Positions 1 through 6,727 of a stretch of 9,185 bases of DNA are shown here, in pieces. Origin of the DNA: DAOMOP01 sp035444405 (GTDB lineage Bacteria; Pseudomonadota; Gammaproteobacteria; Burkholderiales; Rhodocyclaceae); contig DAOMOP010000165.1 of the NCBI GenBank assembly GCA_035444405.1, positions 1-9,185 of the forward strand, given 5' to 3'. A program made the position numbers and the translations under genes. The notes under the pieces are model-generated. The model saw only the letters and a program-made list of their open reading frames with translations. It made no database searches and was not told the origin of the DNA. Positions within the stretch are counted from its first letter, which is position 1. Each line of letters starts with the position of its first letter.

Positions 1-738
1 TTCGAGCGCACCGGATCCAGCGCGGTCGCGGTCCAGGACGTGCCGCGCGAGGAGACCGCCGCCTCCATGGAGGAGCTCACCTCGACGGTCAAGCAGAACG
101 CCGAGCACGCCCACCAGGCCAACCAGCTGGTCATCGGTGCCGCCGACGTCGCCACCCGTGGCGGCCAGGTGGTCGGCGAGGTCGTGGACACCATGCACGA
201 GATCCAGCGCTCCTCGCGCCGGATCGCCGAGATCATCTCGGTCATCGACGGCATCGCCTTCCAGACCAACATCCTCGCGCTCAACGCCGCGGTCGAGGCC
301 GCGCGCGCCGGCGAACAGGGCCGCGGCTTCGCCGTCGTCGCCGACGAGGTGCGCAAGCTCGCCGAACGCACGGCCGCCTCGACCGAGGACATCGCACGCA
401 TCGTCGGCCTGATCACGAGCGGCACCGACCGCGCGGTGAGCAGCATGCAAAAGCAGGTCGAGGAGGTGCAGTCGGGCGTGCAGCTCGCCGCCCGCGCCGG
501 CGAGGCGATCGGCAGCATCAATGCGGCCTCCGACAAGGTCGTCGCCGCGGTCGGCGAGATCTCGACCGCGCTGGTCGAGCAATCGTCGGCAAGCACCGAC
601 ATCGCCCGCAACATCGAGCGCATTGCGAGCATGGGCGAGGAGAACAACTCCGCCGTCAGGGAGTCGGCCGGCGCCGCGAACCATCTCGCCGAGCTCGCCG
701 TCGAGCTGCAGAAGGCCGTCGGACGCTTCCGGATGTGA
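1..738 (+). CDS. Methyl-accepting chemotaxis protein, C-terminal signalling domain (5' partial, possibly hybrid)
   Basis: Partial gene open to the left edge; only the cytoplasmic signalling hairpin is present, without sensor, membrane segments or HAMP. MCPs carry ligand signals to CheA/CheW at the inner membrane. From codon 49 it reads EETAASMEELTSTVKQNA (first methylation helix), then the near-invariant tip with IAFQTNILALNAAVEAARAG (253-312) and GRGFAVVADEVRKLAERTA. The second methylation helix carries EQSSAS at about 577-594. The end is VGRFRM, with no NWETF-type CheR/CheB tether. The N-arm aligns without gaps to the E. coli Tar class (36H), but the stretch after FAVVA is 131 residues against 117 in Tar, exactly two heptads longer and 40H-like in wording. 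Residues coded by 1-48 do not resemble an MCP. Family assignment is certain; integrity of this exact reading frame is doubtful. Confidence 0.9.
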   Translation, partial: FERTGSSAVAVQDVPREETAASMEELTSTVKQNAEHAHQANQLVIGAADVATRGGQVVGEVVDTMHEIQRSSRRIAEIISVIDGIAFQTNILALNAAVEAARAGEQGRGFAVVADEVRKLAERTAASTEDIARIVGLITSGTDRAVSSMQKQVEEVQSGVQLAARAGEAIGSINAASDKVVAAVGEISTALVEQSSASTDIARNIERIASMGEENNSAVRESAGAANHLAELAVELQKAVGRFRM

Positions 739-742
739 GTGC

Positions 743-1960
743 GTGAGCCGCCGCCCCGCAGGCCGGCGACCGGCGCTTGCCGTTGCCGTCGCGCTGTTCG
801 GCGTGACGCAGATCGTCGCCTGGGGCAGCCTCGTCTACAGCATCGCCGTGCTCGCGCAGCCGATGGCCGCCGAGCTGGGGCTTGCGACGACGACCATATT
901 CGGCGCGTTCTCGCTGAGCCTGGCCGCCTCGGGGCTCGCGTCGCCGGCCGTGGGCCGCGCCATCGACAACTACGGCGGGCGCGCGGTGCTGGCGGCCGGT
1001 TCGCTGGTCGGCGCGCTCGCCTTCGTGCTGATCGCTTTCGCCGACGGGCCGTGGCTGTTCTTCGCCGGCTGGCTGCTCGCCGGCGTCGCGATGGCGGCGA
1101 CCCTCTACGACGCCGCGTTCGCCGTGCTGAGCCAGTTCGCCGGAAGCGGCTATCGGCGCGCATTGACCGCGCTGACCCTGCTCGGCGGATTTGCGAGCAC
1201 CGTGTTCTGGCCCTTGTCGTGGCATCTCGAGGGGCTCTTCGGCTGGCGCGCGACCCTCCTGCTGTTCGCACTGCTGCATGTCGTGGTGTGCCTGCCGATC
1301 CACCGCTTCGCGCTGCCGCCTCGCACCCGGGCCCTCCCGCCCGCGCCCGCCGAGCCGGCCGCGGCCGCTCCGCCCGATGCCCTGCGTCGCACCCCGGCGC
1401 GCACCTTCGTCTGGCTCGCGGCCGCCTTCACGCTGGCCGCGTTCATCATCTCGGCGACCGCGGTGCACGGCGTCGGCGCGCTGCAGGCGTCGGGTCTCGA
1501 CGACGCCACCGCGATCCTCGCCGCATCGCTGATCGGCCCGATGCAGGTGGTCGGGCGCATCGTCGAGTTCGTCTTCGCCCGCAACGTCGCGGCCACCCGT
1601 GTCGGTCTCGCCGCCTTCGTCGTGATGCTCGTCGCCACGCTGCTGCTGTCGCTCGCGGGCCTCTCGGCATGGCTGGCCTTCGCATTCGCCGCCGCCTACG
1701 GATTGTCCAACGGGGTGATGAGCATCGTGCGCGGCACCGTGCCGGCCGAGCTGTTCGGCCGCGATGGCTACGGCACCCTGATGGGCCGCCTCGCGCAACC
1801 GGCCTTCTTCGCCAAGGCCGCCGCGCCGGTGCTGGTGGCCACGCTGTTGGCCCACGGCGGCACCTATCGGACCATGGCGATGGCCTTTTTCGCGCTCGCC
1901 ACCCTCGCGCTCGCGGCCTACCTGCTCGCGCTGCGCGCAGGCCGGCGCGAGCGCCGCTGA
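743..1960 (+). CDS. MFS transporter (about 405 aa)
   Basis: Integral inner-membrane transporter of the major facilitator superfamily, substrate unknown. The protein is almost wholly hydrophobic, with about 12 predicted membrane segments in two halves separated by a Pro/Ala-rich cytoplasmic loop (coded near 1318-1400). The first half begins VALFGVTQIVAWGSLVYSIA and has the loop 2-3 signature region GRAIDNYGGRAVLAAG, a version of the MFS GxxxDRxGRR motif. The pattern recalls OxlT-like carriers, but no substrate residues can be assigned. The start is taken as GTG 743, four bases after the MCP stop, because membrane-protein composition begins there and the family is about 400 aa. Upstream codons in this frame lie inside the MCP gene and are Pro/Arg/Ser-rich shadow sequence. 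The Shine-Dalgarno is weak. Co-transcription with the MCP gene is likely from the 4-bp gap. Confidence 0.85.
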   Translation: MSRRPAGRRPALAVAVALFGVTQIVAWGSLVYSIAVLAQPMAAELGLATTTIFGAFSLSLAASGLASPAVGRAIDNYGGRAVLAAGSLVGALAFVLIAFADGPWLFFAGWLLAGVAMAATLYDAAFAVLSQFAGSGYRRALTALTLLGGFASTVFWPLSWHLEGLFGWRATLLLFALLHVVVCLPIHRFALPPRTRALPPAPAEPAAAAPPDALRRTPARTFVWLAAAFTLAAFIISATAVHGVGALQASGLDDATAILAASLIGPMQVVGRIVEFVFARNVAATRVGLAAFVVMLVATLLLSLAGLSAWLAFAFAAAYGLSNGVMSIVRGTVPAELFGRDGYGTLMGRLAQPAFFAKAAAPVLVATLLAHGGTYRTMAMAFFALATLALAAYLLALRAGRRERR

Positions 1961-1991
1961 ACGCGCCGCGCGGCCGGTACGCAACCCGGCG

Positions 1992-3557
1992 CTAACGCGA
2001 CTCGAGGATCAGCCGGCCGTGCGGCGGCTGGATCGGCCGGCCGTTGCGGGGATAGAGCCGCGCGAAGACGTCGAGCTGCTCGTCGGACACGCGCACCGGC
2101 TCCTTCATCACGACCCACAACACCCCTTCGGTGCACGGCGGCGTCGTCAGCGAGCCCATGTACAGGAAGTGGGCCGGGCTGGCCGGGACGAGGCTCGCGA
2201 GATCGATCGGCATCGGCGGCAGGTAGTGGTCGCCGCGCTCGAGCGGCAGGCTGCTCCACAAGGTCTGGACCAGCGGATGCGGCGCCGCCCCGCCTTCGAG
2301 CAGCACCGCGACGATGGCGATGCGCCCTTCCTCGTCGCGGTGATGGAAGTGGATGTTCATGTCGTAGGCACGACCGCCGACGCGCTCCTCCGAGGGGCGG
2401 TGCAGCTGGAAATGCTCGAGCTCGTAGCGCCGCCCGCGGATGTCGACGCCCATGCCGGCCCCGACCTGCACCTTCAGCGTGCGGCCGGTGTCGGTGATGC
2501 GAAAGCGCGTCGGCCGGTAGTCGAACTGCACCGGCTCGAGATCGACCGTGACGCCGTTGCGCAGGTCGATCGGCGACTGCCGCGTGCCCTGCTCGCACAC
2601 CGCCCAGTCCGGCCGCAGCCGCCCCCAGTGCTCGGGGCCGGTCGCGCCGCTGTAGCTCCACTCGGTCTCGCGTGCGCGCGTGGCGGCAGCCCGGGCGCGT
2701 ACGGCCGCATCGCTCATCGCCGACCGCGACGGCGCGGGCGACGCGAGGGCGACCCGGCTCTTGCCGGCGCCCGCAGCCGCTGCCGACGACGCACGCGCGG
2801 ACGGCGAAGGCGTCGACGAGGCGGGCACGGCCGGCGCGTTGTCCGGCGCGCCCGGGCTCGCGGCTGCGGCGGGCGCGGCCGACGCGCGCGGCGGCGCGAA
2901 GGCATCCGGAAACGCGGGAGCCCGCGCCGGGGCAGGTGCGCGCGCGGCCACCGGGGCGGACGTCGGCCGCAGCGAGCCGGGCGGCGGCGACGCCTCGGCC
3001 GCGCCGGCGGCACGGCTCGGCGCCGCGCCGGTCGGATGTGCGGACGCCGCGGGCAGCACGGCGGGCATCGGCACGGCGGGGTTCGCCGCGTCGCGCGCAG
3101 CGGTCGCAAGGCCGGCGACGCGCTCGGCCTCGCCGGCGAGCCGGGCGAGATCCTGAACGGTGGGCGGGCGGCATACCTCGCGCCACAGCCGTTCATCGAC
3201 GGTATCGGGTTCGACGGCGATCGGCTGCGGCTCGGCGACGTCCTCCTCGTCGACGATCAGGTTGCGCGCATCGAGATAGCGGCGCTTGACCGTGTAGAAG
3301 CTGCGGTCGCGGCAGTCGTAGCGATTGAGCGCCTGCACCGTCTTGTACGGCCGCCCCGCCGCCTCGGACGGCGCAAGCACGATGCGCCCCCAGGCGACCT
3401 TGGTCCCGCGGTCGGACTGGATGATGCTGTTGCGGTCGATCTGCACCTGACGGCCGCCGTCGCGCACGACGGTGTCCCAGCTGCCGCTCGCCCAGGCAAA
3501 GCCCAGCGGCAGCATGAGCGCCAGCACGGCAGTCGAGCGGATCGGGGGCAGGCGCAT
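1992..3557 (-). CDS. Exported surface-adhesin-E-like / alpha-carbonic-anhydrase fusion with altered zinc site
   Basis: 521 aa from ATG 3557. Residues 1-23 form a clean signal peptide (Arg-containing n-region, hydrophobic core, cleavage near FAWA/SGSW), so the product is exported. Residues 24-132 resemble the surface-adhesin protein E domain common in betaproteobacteria (SWDTVV, VQIDRNSII, YDCRDRSFYTVKRRY). Residues 134-295 are an Ala/Pro/Ser-rich low-complexity linker. Residues 299-521 are an alpha-carbonic anhydrase domain (EWSYSGATGPEHWG, QSPIDLR, GSLTTPPCTEGVLWV). The usual QFHFH zinc strand reads HFQLH (382-386), so the H94-equivalent is Gln384 and the Q92-equivalent is His382. E117 is Asn401 and proton-shuttle H64 is Arg359. 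H96 (His386), H119 (His403), E106 (Glu390) and T199 (Thr471) are kept, as is a likely Cys321-Cys475 disulfide. CO2 hydration is therefore doubtful. An alternative start is ATG 3590; neither start has a good Shine-Dalgarno. Confidence 0.85.
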   Translation of the reverse strand: MRLPPIRSTAVLALMLPLGFAWASGSWDTVVRDGGRQVQIDRNSIIQSDRGTKVAWGRIVLAPSEAAGRPYKTVQALNRYDCRDRSFYTVKRRYLDARNLIVDEEDVAEPQPIAVEPDTVDERLWREVCRPPTVQDLARLAGEAERVAGLATAARDAANPAVPMPAVLPAASAHPTGAAPSRAAGAAEASPPPGSLRPTSAPVAARAPAPARAPAFPDAFAPPRASAAPAAAASPGAPDNAPAVPASSTPSPSARASSAAAAGAGKSRVALASPAPSRSAMSDAAVRARAAATRARETEWSYSGATGPEHWGRLRPDWAVCEQGTRQSPIDLRNGVTVDLEPVQFDYRPTRFRITDTGRTLKVQVGAGMGVDIRGRRYELEHFQLHRPSEERVGGRAYDMNIHFHHRDEEGRIAIVAVLLEGGAAPHPLVQTLWSSLPLERGDHYLPPMPIDLASLVPASPAHFLYMGSLTTPPCTEGVLWVVMKEPVRVSDEQLDVFARLYPRNGRPIQPPHGRLILESR

Positions 3558-3779
3558 CGTCGTCGTCACAGTCGGAAACACGTTCATCATCGGCCGTGGA
3601 TCGGCATTCTTGAGCAAGGGCGTCGGCAGCGCCACGGGTTCGCAGCCTAGCATCGGGTCGAGGCAAGCGGCGCGCACTGGGTCACGGCGGCGTGACGCTC
3701 GCCACCACCCGGCCCGACTGCCGTCGACCGGCCGTCGCGGCCGGGGCGCCGACGTCGGCAGCGGCGAGTTCGCGGGCGG

Positions 3780-3808
3780 TTTCGCTGCGTGCCACGAGCG
3801 ATTACAAT
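3780..3808 (+). promoter_or_regulatory. Candidate sigma-70 promoter for the riboswitch/exporter transcript
   Basis: TACAAT at 3803-3808 is one base from the -10 consensus in an otherwise GC-rich stretch. It lies 17 bp after a weak -35 (TTTCGC, 3780-3785). Transcription would start near 3815, just at the 5' side of the riboswitch aptamer, which is the expected geometry. The -35 is poor, so this is a position-supported inference. Confidence 0.45.
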
Positions 3809-3810
3809 GC

Positions 3811-3945
3811 GCGCCGTCATCGGGGAGTAGCCGCCCCTGCGCGCTCGGTCGGGCGCGGGGGGAGCGCGTCAACATGCTTGCCGGGCACCATCGCCCCGGC
3901 ATGGCGCGCTCGGCCTGCGGGTCTGGCAAGACCTTTGACTGCATG
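3811..3945 (+). ncRNA. yybP-ykoY manganese riboswitch aptamer
   Basis: The leader carries both hallmark blocks of the yybP-ykoY family (Rfam RF00080): GGGGAGTAGCC at 3822-3832 and TCTGGCAAGACCTTTGAC at 3922-3939. Foldable arms lie between them: CCCC(t)GCGC 3834-3842 with GCGCGGGG 3853-3860, and GCCGGG 3880-3885 with CCCGGC 3895-3900. GTCA 3816-3819 can close the base helix with TGAC 3936-3939, and GGTCT 3920-3924 can pair with AGACC 3929-3933. The family senses Mn2+ and turns on Mn exporters. The gene 70 bp downstream is a TMEM165/GDT1 protein, an established partner, which strongly supports the call. Exact ends were estimated by eye. Confidence 0.93.
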
Positions 3946-3953
3946 CCACCCGT

Positions 3954-4009
3954 GTGTTCGGGCCGGTGGTGGCGTGTGGTCATCGGTCAGTCGCCGGCCC
4001 GGAGAACAC
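3954..4009 (+). promoter_or_regulatory. Hairpin over the exporter's Shine-Dalgarno (riboswitch expression platform)
   Basis: GTGTTC 3954-3959 pairs with GAACAC 4004-4009, and GGGCCGG 3960-3966 pairs with CCGGCCC 3994-4000. This gives 13 base pairs broken only by a 3-base bulge (GGA, 4001-4003). The bulge and the adjoining paired G are the GGAG Shine-Dalgarno (4001-4004) of the ATG at 4011. No T-run follows, so it is not an intrinsic terminator; a translational switch is the natural reading. The pairing is read directly from the sequence; the switching mechanism is inferred. Confidence 0.7.
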
Positions 4010-4010
4010 G

Positions 4011-4589
4011 ATGAACGCCTTCCTCGAAGCCTTGCTGATGTCGACCGGTCTCGTCGCGCTCGCCGAGATCGGCGACAAGACCCAGCTGCTCGCCTTCATG
4101 CTCGCGGCGCGATTCCGCCGCGCGACGCCGATCATCGCCGGCATCCTGATCGCGACGATCGCCAACCACGCCTTCGCCGCTGCACTCGGCACCTGGCTCA
4201 CGCAGGCGCTCGGCCCGCAGCCCCTGCGCTGGCTGCTGGGGCTGTCCTTCATCGCGATGGCGATCTGGGTCATGATCCCCGACCGCCTCGACGACGACGA
4301 CATCGGCATGCCGCGCCTGGGCGTGCTCGGCACCACCGTCGTCGCGTTCTTCCTCGCCGAGATGGGCGACAAGACCCAGGTCGCGACGGTGGCGCTGGCC
4401 GCGCAGCACGAGCTTTTCGTGGCGGTCGTCGCCGGCACCACCGCCGGCATGATGATCGCGAACGTGCCGGCCGTGCTGGCCGGAGACCGCATCGCCGACA
4501 GGCTGCCGGTGCGGCTCGTTCACGCCGTCGCGGCAGTGCTGTTCGCACTGCTCGGCGTCGCGACCCTGAGCGGATTCGATCCATTCTGA
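4011..4589 (+). CDS. TMEM165/GDT1 (UPF0016) family manganese exporter
   Basis: 192-aa inner-membrane protein with the two inverted-repeat signatures of the family: AEIGDKTQ (E19-G21-D22-K23-T24) and AEMGDKTQ (E117-G119-D120-K121-T122). Each half has about three hydrophobic helices, and an acidic loop (four Asp, residues 94-97) joins them, as in other bacterial members. The acidic ExGDKT residues form the metal path in this cation exporter family; Vibrio cholerae MneA is the Mn2+-exporting relative. The start ATG 4011 follows GGAG by 6 bases and begins MNAFLEALL, where homologues begin. An in-frame upstream ATG at 3954 lies inside the leader hairpin and is rejected. The upstream Mn2+ riboswitch independently supports Mn2+ as the substrate and implies induction when cellular Mn2+ is high. 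Confidence 0.93.
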   Translation: MNAFLEALLMSTGLVALAEIGDKTQLLAFMLAARFRRATPIIAGILIATIANHAFAAALGTWLTQALGPQPLRWLLGLSFIAMAIWVMIPDRLDDDDIGMPRLGVLGTTVVAFFLAEMGDKTQVATVALAAQHELFVAVVAGTTAGMMIANVPAVLAGDRIADRLPVRLVHAVAAVLFALLGVATLSGFDPF

Positions 4590-4639
4590 GCGACGGCCCG
4601 TGCGCCCGACGGTCCGCGGCGCCGTTGCAAGACCAGCGC

Positions 4640-4666
4640 TAAAGTTCGCCGCGTTCGGGTCGAAAT
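4640..4666 (+). promoter_or_regulatory. FliA (sigma-28) type flagellar promoter
   Basis: TAAAGTTC at 4640-4647 matches seven of eight positions of the -35 consensus TAAAGTTT. Exactly 15 bases after the TAAA core comes GTCGAAAT (4659-4666), which matches five of eight of the -10 consensus GCCGATAA with the expected spacing. It sits 33 bp before the ATG of a flagellar lipoprotein gene, which fits class-3 flagellar control. The call rests on consensus and context. Confidence 0.65.
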
Positions 4667-4698
4667 CATGACACGCGCAATGCAAACAGGAATACACC

Positions 4699-5304
4699 AT
4701 GCCTTTCCCGCTCCGCTCCGTAACCATGCTGTGCGCACTGGGCCTGTCGACGCTGCTTGGCGGATGTAGCTACCATGGCTGCTGCGGCGCCTACGCCGAT
4801 CCCGTGGCAGTCTCGTATCCGGTCGCGGTCGGGCACACGGTGGCACGCCCATGCAGCGGCACGGCCTGCGGTGTCGCACAGCCGGTGGTCGCGACGCCGA
4901 CCAAGTTCATCGCCGTCGGCTACGGCAACGTCGGCAGCTTCACGCAGTACTCGTCGCACGGACAGCAGGCGCTGATGGCGATGCGGGCCGCCCGCCTCGA
5001 CGCCTACCGCAACCTGGCCGAGCAGGTGCACGGCGTCCGCGTGTGGGGCAACACCGCGGTGTCGGCCTTCGTCACCCAGAACGACAGCATTCGCACATAC
5101 GTGGATGCGTTCATCCGCGGCGCGCGGGTCGTCAATATGGCCAACATCGGCGACGGCAACTACGAGGTCACCGTGGAGCTCGAGCTTCCGCCCACGTTCA
5201 CGGCGTGCCTGCTCGACGCGCGACAGTGCGGCCCGTACGCACCGGTTTCAGCCTGCGTGTCCGGCAACTGCGTGCGACCCAGCGCCTACTACGTCACGCA
5301 ATGA
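4699..5304 (+). CDS. flgP: FlgP-like LPP20-family outer-membrane lipoprotein
   Basis: 201 aa. Residues 1-22 are a lipoprotein signal peptide ending in lipobox L20-G21-G22-C23, and Ser24 at +2 predicts outer-membrane sorting. Residues about 68-165 have the LPP20/FlgP-type fold pattern: FIAVGYG, then a helix of small residues with MAMRAARLDAYRNLAEQV, then VWGNTAVSAF and YEVTVELELP. In Vibrio, FlgP with FlgO and FlgT builds basal-body H/T-ring parts around the polar flagellum. Here the gene overlaps flgT and has a sigma-28-like promoter, so a flagellar role is well supported, although LPP20 proteins also have other roles. There is no flgO in the window. It is oddly Cys-rich: besides lipid Cys23 there are C28, C29, C52, C57, C170, C177, C186 and C191. 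The Shine-Dalgarno AGGA lies about 8 bases before ATG 4699. Confidence 0.75.
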   Translation: MPFPLRSVTMLCALGLSTLLGGCSYHGCCGAYADPVAVSYPVAVGHTVARPCSGTACGVAQPVVATPTKFIAVGYGNVGSFTQYSSHGQQALMAMRAARLDAYRNLAEQVHGVRVWGNTAVSAFVTQNDSIRTYVDAFIRGARVVNMANIGDGNYEVTVELELPPTFTACLLDARQCGPYAPVSACVSGNCVRPSAYYVTQ

Positions 5305-6479
5305 CCGGCACCGGTAGCGCAGCGCTGCGCCGGCGCGTCGCGCTGGTGTTTGCCGTGCTCGCCCTCGGCACGGCCGATGCCGCGCAGGTGGTGGTCGAAG
5401 GCAGCGCGCCCATACGCGACGACGATCTTGGTCAGGCGCGCGCGCTCGCCACGCGCCGCGCCATCGCGCGCGCGGCCGAGGCGCACGCGGCCAGCGTCAG
5501 CGCGCACACGACGCTCTCCTCCGGCCTCGCGCTCGAGGCGGCCCAGCTCAGCGCTTCGGCCTGCACGCGTGACGTCACCCAGCTCGACGAACGCATCAGC
5601 GACGACCAGCTGACGGTCACGCTGCAGCTGACCGTGGCCGACTCCGGCCGCTGCAGCGCGGTGTGCCAGCGCAGCCTGCGCAATCGGCTGGTGGTGACCG
5701 GTTTCGCTTTCGAGTTTCCCGAGCAGCTGCTCGCGTCCGAGGCCCAGCGCATAGAGCGCCTGACCGCCAACGAGCTGGCCCGCGCGCTATTGCCGAGCCG
5801 ACGGGTGCTGGCCGAACACGCCGGCACGAGCTTCCCCTACGTTTCGGGACAACGTGCGCCGGAGCCGGTCATCGACAGCGACGGCAGCGAGACGCCGTTC
5901 GCTGCGCTGGCGCGCGGGCACCGCGCCCAGTACGTGGTGTCGGGCGTGTATCGGGACTTTGCCCTGAGTGGCGGGAACGTCCGCGCACGGACGCGCACGA
6001 TCGAGATCGAAGCATTCGTGCACGACGGCGTCACCGGCGCGGTACTGGCAAGCCGGCGCTTCGCCACTACCGCGCAGGGCGCGGTCGTCATCGCCCACCA
6101 GCCGACCATCGGATCGCCCGCCTTCTATGCCGGCGACCTGGGACGGGCATGGGGTCGTCTGCTGAAGGACATCGCATCCTGGGTGGAGCTGCAGACCGCC
6201 TGCCTGCCCTTCGTCGCCAGAGTCGTACGCACCGATGGCAGCCTCATACACCTCGACGCCGGCGCCGACGCGCACCTGAATCCCGGCGATACGCTCGCTC
6301 TGCAGATATGGCAGGGGGACACCCTGCGCGGCCTGAACGACCAGCCACTCGGCCGCGAGAAACGAGTACATGCGACCGCACTGATCCGGGCGGTGTACGC
6401 GCAATTCTCCGTCGCGGAGCTGATCGAGGCGCCGCCGGTGCTGAAGGTCGAAAAAGGCGACCTGGTCTACGCCTACTGA
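5301..6479 (+). CDS. flgT: Flagellar assembly protein FlgT
   Basis: 392 aa with a Sec signal peptide (RRR n-region, hydrophobic VALVFAVLALGTADA, cleavage near residue 27), so periplasmic. It has the three-part FlgT layout. The N-domain (about 28-115) begins VVVEGSAPI and contains the helix LGQARALATRRAIARAAEAHA. A middle domain (about 128-290) has LVVTGFAFEFPEQ and an ARGHRAQYVVSGVYRDF strand region. The C-terminal domain (about 300-392) has LIHLDAGADAHLNPGDTLAL and ends VEKGDLVYAY. FlgT forms part of the H ring stabilising the basal body and stator in Vibrio. The ATG (5301-5303) overlaps the upstream stop (5302-5304) as ATGA, indicating translational coupling and one operon. Overall similarity is by pattern; domain borders are approximate. 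Confidence 0.8.
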   Translation: MTGTGSAALRRRVALVFAVLALGTADAAQVVVEGSAPIRDDDLGQARALATRRAIARAAEAHAASVSAHTTLSSGLALEAAQLSASACTRDVTQLDERISDDQLTVTLQLTVADSGRCSAVCQRSLRNRLVVTGFAFEFPEQLLASEAQRIERLTANELARALLPSRRVLAEHAGTSFPYVSGQRAPEPVIDSDGSETPFAALARGHRAQYVVSGVYRDFALSGGNVRARTRTIEIEAFVHDGVTGAVLASRRFATTAQGAVVIAHQPTIGSPAFYAGDLGRAWGRLLKDIASWVELQTACLPFVARVVRTDGSLIHLDAGADAHLNPGDTLALQIWQGDTLRGLNDQPLGREKRVHATALIRAVYAQFSVAELIEAPPVLKVEKGDLVYAY

Positions 6480-6727
6480 GCACACTTCCGGGCGCAGGTC
6501 GCGGCCTCGCGGTTCGGACCTCCCCGCCTTGCCCGAAAATGCAAGGCGCGCCCGGACACGACACGGCCGCCAGGGCCCCGCCTTGCGCCCGTAGCGTCGC
6601 TGCACCGGGGATTTCGGCCTAAGATTAGAGCGGACGCGGGTGCCGGAGCGACTGCCGGCGCGCAGACCGAAGCCCTTGCGGCATCACTTGCGACGCACCG
6701 GCACGGCCCCCGCGCAGCGAGGCGCTC
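6480..6727. other. 248-bp intergenic region with inverted and direct repeat
   Basis: No gene is seen here. A perfect 8-bp inverted repeat, CGCCTTGC 6525-6532 and GCAAGGCG 6541-6548 around an 8-base loop, lies 45 bp after the flgT stop. The left arm recurs with flanking bases (CCCCGCCTTGC) at 6576-6586. There is no T-tract on either strand. TAAGAT at 6620-6625 could be a -10 for the next gene, but no good -35 is seen. Confidence 0.5.

Noticed and set aside
656..1984. Long minus-strand frame opposite the MFS gene
   Set aside because: Arg/Gly/Gln-rich antisense shadow produced by high GC; no domain, and it overlaps a clear membrane protein gene.
2019..3650. Long plus-strand frame opposite the carbonic-anhydrase fusion
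   Set aside because: Arg-rich, low-information antisense of a gene with signal peptide and recognisable domains.
3558..3983. Upstream extension of the carbonic-anhydrase frame to an ATG at 3983
   Set aside because: It would run antisense through the Mn2+ riboswitch and bury the signal peptide about 140 residues inside the protein; ATG 3557 or 3590 fits export.
3954..4010. Longer start for the GDT1 exporter at ATG 3954
   Set aside because: It lies in the leader hairpin and adds residues unlike the family; ATG 4011 has a well-spaced GGAG and the normal N-terminus.
6525..6548. Inverted repeat as an intrinsic terminator for flgT
   Set aside because: No T-tract follows on either strand, so it is listed only as a repeat.
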